64,000 nt of DNA, from the NCBI GenBank assembly GCA_030278955.1, contig JAOANR010000002.1:12947982-13011981 (forward strand). The letters run 5' to 3'. The stretch's first letter is position 1; the number at the start of each line of letters is the position of its first letter. This DNA comes from Hygrophila difformis (Eukaryota; Streptophyta; Magnoliopsida; Lamiales; Acanthaceae). Made by a program: the position numbers and the translations under genes. Shown one piece after another: positions 42,075-52,670 of this stretch. The notes below the pieces were generated by a model. That model was given only the letters and a program-made list of their open reading frames with translations, had not been told where the DNA came from and made no database searches.

Positions 42075-43620
42075 CTGAAAGAAAAGGAAATAAAAATGGT
42101 TTGGTCAGCAAAAACTTGCTGAGTAAGTTAACACAAACATGATTATGCGGTTTCAAAGCCTTTAATTAAATTTAGTAAAAACATGCTTATAGGTAATATA
42201 CAATTTAGTTCATTCATCCACTGATAATTAATTGGCATGATTCTAAACACAGATTTCCACATGAGCATAATTCAAATTCCATGGTAAGATAATCGCAAGA
42301 CATAATTCAAAGGCATAATTTAAATAAGGAAGATAATCAAGTATTTCAGGATTTCACTCTTCCTCTTTTATTCGATATAATCTAGTATAATTTATTCTTG
42401 TGGAATCGAACCCGCAAGAAAACAGACAATCGCCCTTGGGGAATCGAACCCACAAGAACTCACATACATCCTAGGGAATCGAACCCATAGGAATCAACAC
42501 ATATTCTGGGGAATCGAACCCGCAGAAAGACACACCCTGGGGAATCGAACCCGCAAGGTTTGACACGGACATCCTGGGGAATCGAACCCCGCAGGAAAAC
42601 ATACAATCGCCCTTGGGGAATCGAACCCGCAAGAACTCAAACACACCCTGGGGAATCGAACCCGCAAGGTTTGACACGGACATCCTGGGGAATCGAACCC
42701 GCAGGGACACGGACACCCTTGGGGAATCGAACCCGCAAGGTCAAAACAAGTTTCACAAATTTCACACGTTTCAACATATAATTTCACCAGTCGCTGTTTT
42801 GCTCCAAAAATATTTAAAAATTCATCATAAGTCGGATCATTCTGAAAACTTGCCGGTAACTCCGAAACACAGAGTTGAACAAGTTTCATGTTTTAAGTTT
42901 TTCAATCCGAGATACCGAAACATGTCAAAAGCATCAATTTTCGCAGAAACACAAATCTGTCCGAAGTTTATGTGTCACAGTTTAAAGATTTCGAATTCTA
43001 CTATAGCAAATCAACTCCAAATTTAATGAAATTTTACAGAGACCATCTTAAGACATTTATCTATAACTTTGATGTTCGGCAAAAGATCTAAATCGGCCTA
43101 GAACTAATGTCAAAAACATCGTCAAGTTCTGACCTAAGTTCCATCGAGAATTTCAAGATCCACATCCTAGCAGTTCGGTTTCGGGTGGATTTCATATATC
43201 TAATCATCACGAAAAATTCTGAAATTTTACGGAGGTGTTCATAACGTATAGATCTACAACTCTTATGTTCAACGCCAAGCCTTGATCGGTCTAGATCTAA
43301 GGTAGAAATCACCAACAAGTTCGAACTAAAGTTCTGTCACCGTTTCAAGATCTAACCCCAATGCAGGTCTGTTCGTGGTCGTTTTTAGATAACAAAACAT
43401 GATGAAAATTATGAAATTTTTACAGTAGATGGATCTATATCTTAGGAACGTTTTTCGTGTTTTAAGTTTTTCCGTTTGAAGTCGTTTTGATGTTCGGAAA
43501 AATTAGACAAAACTGTTGCGCAGTTAAAAATCACATATGGGCAGATTTACGAAAGGTTTGATTAAGTTTCAAGATTTAAATATTTTAAATACTCCCAAAA
43601 CCATGTAAGCGTTAACTTAC
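42075..43620 (-). other. Putative leader intron in Tek-E 5' LTR
   Basis: Donor CTGTAAGTTAACG at 43620 and acceptor CCTTTTCTTTCAG ending 42075, 1546 bases apart. It would remove the 185-bp units and the T-arm array from the mature RNA. Inference from motifs conserved across Tek LTRs. Confidence 0.45.
42398..42740 (-). repeat. Ten tandem tRNA T-arm/B-box hairpins, Tek-E 5' LTR
   Basis: Same ten units as in the other LTR with only a few changes (first unit TGGAATCG, one extra C in unit six). Confidence 0.9.
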
Positions 43621-43927
43621 AGATTGTTGAGCGTCCGGGATCGTCGATTCGGAGGCGTGGCTTCCAGTCCTCCGTTTATCCTCCCCGTTTGTCGGGTTCT
43701 TCGCTCTCGATCCGGATCGGGGGTTTAGAATAGAAAAAGATGAGGTTAGGCTTCGTTTTCGAATCAAGAATGTATAGAGGAATAGATCGGATCTTACCAA
43801 GGCGATAGAAGACCCCAAATTCGTCCAAGTCAGTCCCTTCTCTCGGTGTTGTGCCTCCGACGACTCCGGGACTAGGGTTTCGACGTACAGAGAGATTTCG
43901 TAGGGTTTCAAACGTATTCGGAGGTCT

Positions 43928-43935
43928 TATTTATA
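43928..43935 (-). promoter_or_regulatory. TATA box, Tek-E 5' LTR
   Basis: CTATAAATAAG on the minus strand, as in the 3' LTR. Confidence 0.65.
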
Positions 43936-44393
43936 GATAACTAAGACCTAGGGCGTCCAAGATCTGACTCTAAGAGTCTAGAGTCGAAAGATGTTCAACC
44001 GAATGTCGAAAAATCCGGAATCGGGCGAGAGATTCACGCAACGGGCGAATCTGTCGCTTGGCGCGGGGTTGGCGCGGTTTTCTCCCAATTAGCGCGCCGG
44101 ACACGCCTGGACTCCTGTCCGGGCGGGTCGTGCGATCCGTCGTGCTTTTCCTCCTTTCTTTCGGACTTCTATCCCTCTACGCTTCCGAATTCCGATTTCC
44201 AGGCTATCTTCGGGCTTCGATTTCCTATCTAAATTTTTATTCGGACCTAAATTTATATTTGGACTCGAGTTATTGAGTCCATCGGTGTCGGGTCCCCGTG
44301 TACCCATTTATTCGATTAAATCGTCTTCGGCTTTCCGGGTTCTCGGAATTTTGATTCCTTTTAAATTTAAATTCCATTTCTCATCTTTTATGA

Positions 44394-45850
44394 CCAGCCT
44401 CGACACGCTCCCGAACAAAATGCAAGTCAATTTCCACATGTTTGGTTCGTTGAGTTTAGATGGGCTTAGCAGCAAGGTAGACCGCACTCACATTATCACA
44501 GAAAACCTAAGGCAGCTTTTAAAGGGCGGCGAAATTCATGCAATAGAGAGCGGATCGAGGCAGCTTCGGAGACAACATTTTGCGACAGCCCTGTATTCAG
44601 CTTCGGCACTAGAACGAGAAATAGTCTATTGACTTTTAGAAGACCAAGATACTAAATTACCCCCTAAGAACGCGCAATAGCCAGAACTGGATCGACGAGT
44701 ATCTGGGCAGCTGGCCCAATCAGCATCAGAGTAAATAGTGAGCTTATCTGGAGGATCGGAACGGAGGACCAAACCATGAGTAATAGTTCCACAGACATTA
44801 TGCAAAATGAGTTTAACATCGTGGAAATGAGGCGCACGTGGAGCATGCATAAAGAGGCAGACTTGTTGCATGGCATTGGCAATCTCAGCCTCTCAGGTCG
44901 AGTGAACATCAGATATTGCAAAGCACCCAAAATGCTCCGATAGAGTGTGGGGTCCGAGAAAGGATAGCCAGTCATCATGGATAATTTAGACTTGGAATCG
45001 ACCGGAGTATAACTGGGATTGGTGTCAGACATGTTGTACTTGGCCAGAAGCTGACGGATGTATTTATCCTGAGAGAGAAACAACCTGTAGATGCGCGAGT
45101 AACAGATATGCCCAAAAAATAGGAGAGCACCCAAGTCAGTGATAGCAAATTCAGACTTCAAGAGGGAAATAATAGATTGTAGTAATGTGGGGGAGGAAGC
45201 TGTCAACATAATATCATGAACGTATAGCACTATAATGAAGAATGTGACCTACGATGCAGAATGAAGACTGAGGAGTCAGAGCGACTGTTTACAAAGCCTT
45301 TGGCACAAAGGAACAACATGAAACGTTGATACCACACACGGGGCACCTGTTTGATATGCTCTATGAAGCTTACACACATAATCAGGATGTTCTTTGCTCT
45401 CAAAACTAGGGGGTTGACGGACAAATACATTTTCAGTGATATGGCCATGTAAAAATGCATTCTTGATATCCAATTGGTGAATAGGCCAATTCTGAGAGAG
45501 AGCTAAAGAGAGAGAATACGAATAGTTGTGGGACGTACTACAGGGCTATACGTCTCTCCACAATCGATACCAGGCCTCTGATTATACCCCTGAGCGACAA
45601 GTCTTGCCTTACATTTATCTAAAGAGCCATCAGCTTTTTGTTTAGTTTTGAACACCCATTTGGATCCCACAATATTAACACCAGCGGGCCGAGGAACAAG
45701 AGACCATGTGTTGTTCCGGGCAAGTGCATCAATCTCATACTGCATTGCGACAAGCCATATAGGATCATGTAAGGCGGCTTTCACTGTCTTCGGTTCCTGC
45801 GGAAGTGAGTTAGTAACAGTGGCATGTAACAAAAACATTTTTTTGGTTTA
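44394..45850 (-). pseudogene. Copia-type pol remnant (RT and RNase H), minus strand
   Basis: In minus order: KAALHDPIWLVAMQYEID and KWVFKTKQKADGSLDKCKAR (start of copia RT), GETYSPVVRPTTIRI, MDIKNAFLHGHI, YVHDIM in place of the YVDD motif, FAITDLGAL, then RNase H with YSDADWASCPDTRRSSSGYC, and finally TKHVEIDLHFVRERV. Frames are broken several times, and the catalytic Asp pair reads H-D. Wording is closest to Ale/Retrofit elements. No LTR is attached; the left end abuts the Tek-E LTR and the right end abuts Tek-F 3' UTR. Confidence 0.9.
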
Positions 45851-45862
45851 TGAATCCCAGCT

Positions 45863-46107
45863 TGTAACAACCCAACTATTTGTATCCTAATCAAAGAAAA
45901 ACAAATTCAAATTGTTTTGAACTACGTAATGACTTGATCCTTTCACAGGGTGCTTAGGGAACTTGGAAATTTCAATTCTGGGTTCAGTCACACAATATCA
46001 CAATATAAAAATAAAGAAAAATGAGATGAACGAAAGGACCCTAGTCCCTAGCTCGCAAGAAGCTAACACACAAATTCGAGGACGAAGTTTATTTTTAAGG
46101 GGTAGAT
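45863..46107 (+). other. Tek-F 3' UTR module and polypurine tract
   Basis: TGTAACAACCC (LTR-start-like) at 45863 precedes a stem-loop copy whose 3' arm is decayed (45922-45957), an imperfect AACTTCG-type hairpin (46072-46090), and AAGGGGTAGAT before the LTR. Confidence 0.65.
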
Positions 46108-48708
46108 TGTATTATTCCATAATTAATTTCGAGTGATCAAATTATTAATATCCCATAATTAATTTATCTTTAATAAATTATTAATTGAAAATAATTATGG
46201 TTGAATCCTTGATACTCAACAACTGAGCAAATAAATTCAACTAGTTGCTTGACTTGTGGTTAACTTGAGGCCCTACCAAGTTGGAGTCTTCCATTACCTT
46301 TGTTAACTAATTTGTGCTTCTCATGGGTGTAACTTGGATGCATTGACGTGGGAAAAGGGCTGGTAATGCAAGGAATGAGGCTAAGAGATATTATTGTAGT
46401 AATAGGAGCAAATCTATGGGAATCAAGATCATGTATCAAATAGGAAATAAAATCACCTAATTCCAATGAGCATAGTGGCGGATCCATAGTTTTTTTTTTT
46501 TTTTTTATATATCTTACCTCATCATCCATCCCAAGGCAATTAGACTAATTGAGTAAGTATAAAATATTGAGGATCCAAGTCATTCACATTAGCAAGGAAG
46601 CTTAATCAAATATTATCACCAAAATCCTTGTAGTTGGCAAGAGAGGGGCGGCAATGGAGACTAAAGATATTGGGAATCCACCATACCATCCATATTGATT
46701 CATTCCTCAATAGACATCACCTACACCACCTATAGGGTCGAAACCCTAGCTCCCAAAACTCAATAAAACCAGCCCCCAACAGCCCTATTTCAGCCTTTGA
46801 AATTTTCGACACATAGGAGAGTTCTTGGTGAGTGAGTGTTCTTCGTGGGGAGGCGATTGCGGATTAAATTTTATTTGTTTCTACTCAAGCTTAGAAGGTA
46901 TACTTCATCCTTACACTTTCCCCCTACCTCTGGTCGAATTTAGAATCCTAACTTTTAGTTTTTCGCTCTTGTACTTACAAATCGGAACCGAAGAGAAAGA
47001 GACGAGTAGATTGGACGTGTTCGCGGACTCCGGAGGCCATCCCGATGAAATCTAAGACTTTAGATCTTAGCTACTGTAAGTTGATTCTTCTCATAACCGT
47101 TTTGGTGCCCTAAAATAGAATGGAATGCAAGTTTTAGTCAACGTACGAAAATCTGTCCCAAAAACTCTCCCTACGCGCGTTTTCTGAAGTCCAACTTTTA
47201 AGCCCTTTTCGAGCTTTCAAACGGATAAACCTAAAACTACAAAATTGTTCCTAATGAGTTAAAGTTTATCGTGTTAAAAGTTTAGAATTTTTCATCGACG
47301 TTTGTTCTGTCAAATCCGATCTGGTATTTTCTGAGTTATTCTTCAAACCCGTAAAAGCTGACAGAATTTCATGTCCGACTTCTTTAACGTTTTTTGAATG
47401 GATCCCTTAAAAACTAATATTTGATGTAAACGTGAAAGTTGTAGCTAGCCGTCTGAAGAATGTGTCTTTAAAATTTCATAAATTTTCGTGAAGGTTTGGA
47501 CCTCCGAACGCGATCTGGTTGCTCCGTGTTTTTAAAAGAAGTAAGAACAGTTTTTCTAACTTAACCTGAGGTGCGAATCTGATTTGATCTGGGACGTTTT
47601 CGGATAAAATGCCTCTAACAAAACTTGTTCATTTTTGTGTCGTGTACATGCCTGTAAAATTTCATAATTTTCGGAGTTCGTTTACTAGGTCGAAAACGTG
47701 TTTTAAAAACAGTGCGTTGTTACCGGAAAGTTGGCAGATTATACTTTTTAAGAAGATCGTAAAATTTGACTTGTTTCCTTACCTTATTTCGAGAAACCTA
47801 AAACATGAAAGTTGTTCGTTAGGGTGTCGTTGGTACACTCAGTAAATTTCATAGTGATCGTCTTAAGAATGCATTTTTGAAACCAAAAGGCGTAATTTGC
47901 GACGTGTGTGCTTATTAAACCTTGAGATTTATGGAAAACTTTCCTTGCGACACTTTCAATGATTTTGAAAACTTTGTGATTTATGATCGAGTTGGATACT
48001 ATGAAATATTGATTATGTGGCTTGTGGACATAAAAGCCCAAGCGTATGGCTAGCGGACATAAGAGCCCTAGTGAAATATTGATTATGAGGCTTGTGGACA
48101 TAAGAGCCCAAGCGTATGGCTACCGGACATAAGAGCCCTAGTGAAATATTGATTATGAGGCTTGTGGACATAAGAGCCCAAGCGTATGGCTAGCGGACAT
48201 AAGAGCCCTAGTGAAATATTGATTATGAGGCTTGTGGACATAAGAGCCAAAGCATATGGCTAGCGGACATAAGAGCCCTAGTGAAATATTGATTATGAGG
48301 CTTGTGGATATAAGAGCCCAAGCGTAAGATTAGTGGAAATAAGAGCCCTAGCGAATGGTGATTTGTAAGCCTAGTGGACATAAGGGCCCTAGCGAATTGT
48401 GATTTGTGAGGCTTGTGGACATAAGTGCCCAAGTGGAATACGGCGACTTCGATCATATTGAACAACAGTAGAAGAATGAAATATTAGTTATGCAAGAACA
48501 TATATCATATCCCATGATTTTTAAACCCTTCGTACTTAATAAATCCTTTGTTAAATTTTTGAAATTTATATACTTAATATTCATGTACGTCTCTTTACAT
48601 TTAGAATCATGCCTTTAAATCCTTATTATCAATGTTGTCAAAATACGTTTTCATATTATAAAACGTGCATGATTAAAAAAATAAACTTTTATTAAATATA
48701 TTTTATCC
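46108..48708 (+). repeat. Tek-F LTR (LTR family 3), 3' truncated
   Basis: Starts TGTATTATTCC at 46108 after a polypurine tract. Has an AAACCCTAG leader motif (46741), a donor CTGTAAGTTG (47079), four degenerate units of about 185-190 bp (anchors about 47234, 47428, 47617 and 47800) and a twelve-hairpin array. It lacks the acceptor region and LTR end, and joins another 3' UTR at about 48709. No gene. Confidence 0.7.
48014..48436 (+). repeat. Twelve alternating hairpins in Tek-F LTR
   Basis: Units share GGACATAAGAGCC and alternate between stem CTTG/CAAG and stem CTAG/CTAG, with a two-hairpin period near 70 bases. GGCT/AGCC can pair inside. Confidence 0.85.
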
Positions 48709-49040
48709 AATAAAAATAAACAAATTCAAATTGTTTTGAACTACGTAATGGCTTGATCCCTTCACGGGGTACGTAGGCAACTTAGAAATTTCAAATCTAA
48801 GTACAGTCATTAAATAAGAAATAAAAATGGCATGATATGATACAAGAAATAAAACCTAAATTTACATTAGTTCCTAGCTCACGAGAAGCTAACACACAAC
48901 TTCGAGGACGAAGTTGATTCCTAAGGGGGAGAGGATGTAACACCCGAGAAACTTAATTCACGTTCAAAGGAATGGAATTAATTTCTTGTGGAAGACGTTT
49001 ATCCTTAAGGAAGGTAGATGGAAATACCCCAACATTAAAT
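48709..49040 (+). other. Older Tek 3' UTR flanking Tek-A on the left
   Basis: Stem-loop at 48741-48776, hairpin AACTTCG/CGAAGTT at 48898-48915, purine tract plus TGTAACACCCGAG at 48922-48948, then a second purine tract (AAGGAAGGTAGATGG) near 48999. No ORF. Confidence 0.65.
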
Positions 49041-49589
49041 TGTAATACCCGTGAATTTTCCATCATAAAATAAAACAATAATTAAATAAATAAATAATAA
49101 ATAAAATAAATACTATAAATAAATAAATAAAGATAAGGAAATGAGAAATGGGATCTTAACTCAAAAAGGAATTTAATTAGATAAGAAGAATTATTAAAGG
49201 TAAATAAATTGTACACCAAAACCCGACACTAATGAACTCGAGTATTCGAGTCTAAAACATCTAATTAGACCCGAGTGAAAATTTAGAAAGGAAGTAGAGA
49301 CCCGAAGATACCCCAGAAATCGGAATTCGGGAGCATAGAGGGATAGAAACCCGAAAGAGAGGCGGAAAAGCACGACGGATCGCACGACCCGCCCGGACCG
49401 AAGTCCAGGCGAGAGTCGCGCGGTGGCCGCGCGGTGAAGGGGGATTAGCGCGCCACGACCGCGCCACTTGACAGATTCGCCCGTTGCGTGAATCTCTCGC
49501 TCGAACGCGGATTTTTCAACTTTCGGTTGAACATCTCTCGACCCAAGACCTTTAGGTCAGATGTTGGACGCCCTAGGGATTGAGAAATC

Positions 49590-49597
49590 TATAAATA
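49590..49597 (+). promoter_or_regulatory. TATA box, Tek-A 5' LTR
   Basis: TATAAATA, preceded by the GC-rich island and followed within about 30-70 bases by two AAACCCTA motifs, typical of plant 5' leaders. Confidence 0.7.
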
Positions 49598-49915
49598 AGC
49601 CCCTTGGGAGCCCCAAACAAGTTTACAAAACCCTACAACCTTCTATACGTTCGAAACCCTAAATTCGGAGTCAACGGAAAGCACCAAACGGAGGCAGCAG
49701 CTTTGGACGAAAATCCAAGGATCTCCAAACGTTGTGGTAAGCTCTGGTTCGATAAATCTCTTCACGTTTCAATCCGAAAATGGATTCTAACTTCGGTTCT
49801 TTTCTTTCTACACCCCGTATTGGATCTAGATCGTAGAACCCGACGAACGGAGAGGAGAAACGGTGATCTGGAAGCCACGCCTTCGAATTAGACATCCCCG
49901 ACGTTCATAAACTCG

Positions 49916-51257
49916 GTAAGTTAACTCTTACATGGTTTTGGGATGAATTAAAACATTCAAACTAAAAGATTAACAAGAAACCGAAAATCTGTCAACTATT
50001 ACTTTCTACCGACGCAACATATTTGATGAATTTTTCCGAACCTTAAAACGAACTCAAACGGAAAAACTTAAAACACAAAAAACGTTCCTAAGACTTAGAT
50101 CTAGCTACTGTAAATTTTTGAGAATTTTTGGAGTTGATTTGATATGTGAAAATCCACCGAAACCGAACTGTTTGAATCTAGATCTTGAAATCTTGGACAG
50201 AACTTAGGAATGATCTTGATCACGTTTTTGACATAGGATCTAAGCTGTTTTAAATCTTTGGCCGAACATGAAAGTTATAGATAAGTGTCTTAAGATGATC
50301 TCTGTCAAATTTCATTAAATTTGGAGTTGAATTGCTATGGTAGAATTTGAAATCTTTAAACTGTGATACAATAAACTCGGAGAGATTTGTTCTTATGCGA
50401 AAATTGGTAATTTTGACCTACTTAGGTATCTCGGATCGAAAAAGCTTAAAACACGAAAGTTGTAGATCTTGATGTTTCCGAGTCAGATATGAAAGTTTGG
50501 AATTTTTGGAATTAAATCTAATTTTAGACGAATTTTAGAGTAAACTGTGGTTTACCGGAAACAAAATCTTGAAATCTTGTTGAAACATGGAATTAACCTT
50601 TAGGGTTGAAACGAGTTGAGATATTATTTCTAAATAAATACAATCGAAGTCAGATTTTTAAAATTAAATCCCCTTACAAACTTGATAAATTAAAATTAGG
50701 GGTGAGTGCTCTGCAGGGTGCCCCTAACGATTCACTTCGTGCCGTAATGGACGATGGTGACCCCGCGCGCTAAACTTGAGATATGGATTGCCTAAACGGC
50801 GAAATATAGAGCCTACACTCTCGTGAATATCCGTATGGGTTTCCCGAGGCTCCGGAGTGGTACTGGGTATGGCTGATACGGTTGCGGCCGCCGGGCTACC
50901 GGCTAAACTTGTTGACATCGCGATTTTATCGTGAAACTTTGAAATACCAAATCGGGAATGTAATGGGGATTCTAAACTAAATTAAATTAGATTAAATTAT
51001 GTTGTTGTCCAATTAAATTATTTAAACGCTTTATTTAAAGTATGGCTTTTATGATTAAACCATGTGATATGTGTCATTAAATAGAGCCCTGAGGTAAATT
51101 ATGCTATTGGATATGGATTGGATGAAATTAAATATTATGTTATTATCATGCTTTGTTAAATTATTTAATTTATGGCTTTAAAACCCTACGATCATGCATG
51201 TGTTAGCTTACTCAGCAATTTTGCTGACCAAAACCATTTTTATTCCTTTCCTTACAG
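49916..51257 (+). other. Putative leader intron in Tek-A 5' LTR
   Basis: Donor GTAAGTTAAC (49916) and acceptor TTCCTTTCCTTACAG (ending 51257), 1342 bases apart. An earlier donor GTAAGC lies at 49737. Equivalent sites occur in the other Tek LTRs. Confidence 0.45.
50700..50903 (+). repeat. GC-rich hairpin region, Tek-A 5' LTR
   Basis: Ends in GCCGG-GCTA-CCGGC (50890-50903). Related to the Tek-D hairpins but with one copy and a different loop. Confidence 0.65.
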
Positions 51258-51529
51258 ATTATGTGGAATGAGTATGTGTGAGCACGGTTCATGCATGGGA
51301 TTTTGGGAACACTTATTTTGCTTTTAAATTTCGTACTTAGACTATATTATGAACGGGCCTGTTTAACCCGTGTTTTGGCCATGTCGGCCCTTTTTTTTAT
51401 ATTTTCCGCTGCGATACTGTATTAAACCAAATATTTCCGCTGCGCTATGCTATTATTATTTTCGAATTATATTGTATGGGCTATTTTGAATGATTTAAAT
51501 GTTTTTAAATACTGCAATACCTAGCCTTG

Positions 51530-51575
51530 CATCTCTTTAGTAAGCTCGGAGAAACCGTGTCTTACTAGGGAGATG
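51530..51575 (+). other. Conserved terminal stem-loop, Tek-A 5' LTR
   Basis: CATCTC/GAGATG, AGTAAG/CTTACT and CGG/CCG stack into one long stem about 50 bases before the primer site. Other copies change both sides of pairs. Confidence 0.75.
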
Positions 51576-51623
51576 TGGCGGTGACATCCCGACCTGGGTG
51601 ACCAAAAACCGGGGTGTTACAAG

Positions 51624-51640
51624 TTGGTATCAGAGCCCGG
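51624..51640 (+). other. Tek-A primer binding site, initiator tRNA-Met type
   Basis: TTGGTATCAGAGCCCGG starts two bases after the LTR. Confidence 0.93.
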
Positions 51641-51854
51641 CTATTTTTAAACTACTATTTTTAAACCCTTACTATTTTTAAACTACTGATAGTATTTTGA
51701 CTATCATTCTAAATTTTAAAGTATTATTTCCATGGAAAACTTTTTATTTTAAACCCCATGGAAAAAAAATATATATATATATATATATAGGGTGCATTAA
51801 ATTATTATTGGGGGGAAATATCAATTGCATTTGCATGTTGCATCTCTGCTATGA

Positions 51855-51963
51855 ACTTAGAATCTTGGCGAATCGAACTTAGAATCTTGGCGAATTGAAC
51901 CTAGAATCTTGGCGAATTGAACTTAGAATCTTGGCGAATTGAACCTAGAATCTTGGCGAATAT
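51855..51963 (+). repeat. Five 22-bp leader repeats
   Basis: Five direct copies of a unit containing TTAGAATCTTGGCGAAT end just before the coiled-coil ORF. Tek-E has three copies, Tek-C two, Tek-D none. Confidence 0.85.
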
Positions 51964-51989
51964 TAATTTAGATCTCTTGCTTGCGCTAG

Positions 51990-52589
51990 ATGGCTAGTCA
52001 AGACATGATGCAGTGGATGATCAAGATGATGAACGCCCACCTTGACACCCAACAAACCATACAACAAATGAAAAATCGTATAGCTCACTTGGAGGCAAAT
52101 CTGCACCAAATGGGAGATTTAAGGGAAGCTGACCTCCAGCACTTCCTGAACTTGAGAGCCGCTGATCAAGATCGCATAAAAGACTTAGAAACTCAAGTGC
52201 AAAAACTCACCGAACGAAGCGATGCTGTGATAGATAGAGTCGAGGATCTAGGGACGGACCTGCTTGACCTCACTGATATAGTAGTACCATATAGCCCTGT
52301 GGAAGACCACTTGATGGGACCACGAAGCCCAACACCCCCAGTGGAGAGCCCGTCCGGCCTTATCCATGGACGCTACGGAACCCTTGGGCTCTGGCCCCAC
52401 ATGGTCCGCCCATCGCCAAACCCGAGCCCCGTGGAGAACCATCTAGAGGAGACACCGGACCCAGTTCCGGAAGCCGTCGATCCACCATCCCCAGTGTTTC
52501 ATGGACCTTTGGGCACCGGCCAGGTCTCTGATGAGGACGATCCTATGGAAGACCCCGCTACTCTGCCAGGGGACGCGGAGATCTTTTAG
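51990..52589 (+). CDS. Tek upstream coiled-coil ORF, Tek-A copy (intact)
   Basis: 199 residues. MASQDMMQWMIKMMNAHLD starts the frame right after the leader repeats. Heptad-like residues run to about 85 (LEANLHQMG, LREADLQ, IKDLETQVQKL), predicting a coiled coil. A Pro/Ser-rich linker follows, and the tail has SDEDDPMEDPAT. It lies between primer site and where gag would be. I know no named family. It survives in elements that have lost gag, which suggests either a function useful in cis or simple recency. It could bind Gag or the antisense product through coiled coils, but that is speculation. Confidence 0.8.
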   Translation: MASQDMMQWMIKMMNAHLDTQQTIQQMKNRIAHLEANLHQMGDLREADLQHFLNLRAADQDRIKDLETQVQKLTERSDAVIDRVEDLGTDLLDLTDIVVPYSPVEDHLMGPRSPTPPVESPSGLIHGRYGTLGLWPHMVRPSPNPSPVENHLEETPDPVPEAVDPPSPVFHGPLGTGQVSDEDDPMEDPATLPGDAEIF

Positions 52590-52631
52590 ATACTTTATCT
52601 TAGATAGTATATTTATTTTGCACATCCTATT

Positions 52632-52670
52632 ACTTGTATTAAATTTCTTTTGAGGGAATGAAATGCAAGT
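52632..52670 (+). terminator. Poly(A)-type hairpin after coiled-coil ORF, Tek-A
   Basis: ACTTGTA pairs with TGCAAGT. The first pair is A-T here and G-C in Tek-B and Tek-D. The loop has AATGAAA rather than AATAAA. Confidence 0.45.

Larger units (their letters stand above)
36916..44393 (-). mobile_element. Tek-E: gag-only chromovirus derivative, minus orientation
   Basis: Two near-identical LTRs (36916-39700 and 41727-44393) flank about 2 kb holding a primer site, leader, an intact gag and a 3' UTR. The gag stop is followed almost at once by the last pol codons (VMGT and stop), so protease, RT, RNase H and integrase were deleted cleanly. The coiled-coil ORF is also gone. The outer edge of each LTR is missing: the left one lacks its last 11 or so bases, and the right one lacks about 110 bases of its start, where copia sequence begins. 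Confidence 0.88.
41727..44393 (-). repeat. Tek-E 5' LTR (start truncated by copia remnant)
   Basis: Near-identical to 36916-39700 and cut at 44393. TATA at 43928-43935, donor GTAAGT at 43620, T-arm array at 42398-42740, hairpin at 42105-42122, acceptor ending 42075, terminal stem-loop at 41773-41818. Confidence 0.88.
49041..51621 (+). repeat. Tek-A 5' LTR (LTR family 1)
   Basis: TGTAATACCCG to TGTTACA. Contains an (AAAT)n-type tract, a CGCG-rich island (49415-49470), TATA, AAACCCTA leader motifs, a donor at 49916, units of about 185 bp, GC hairpins, an acceptor ending 51257, and the terminal stem-loop. Confidence 0.93.

Noticed and set aside
44394..45850. Host gene on the plus strand across the copia remnant
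   Set aside because: Plus-strand frames are shadows; the minus strand reads clear copia RT and RNase H motifs.
50071..50530. Centromeric satellite
   Set aside because: The period is right, but only three or four highly divergent units occur and they are confined to LTRs.
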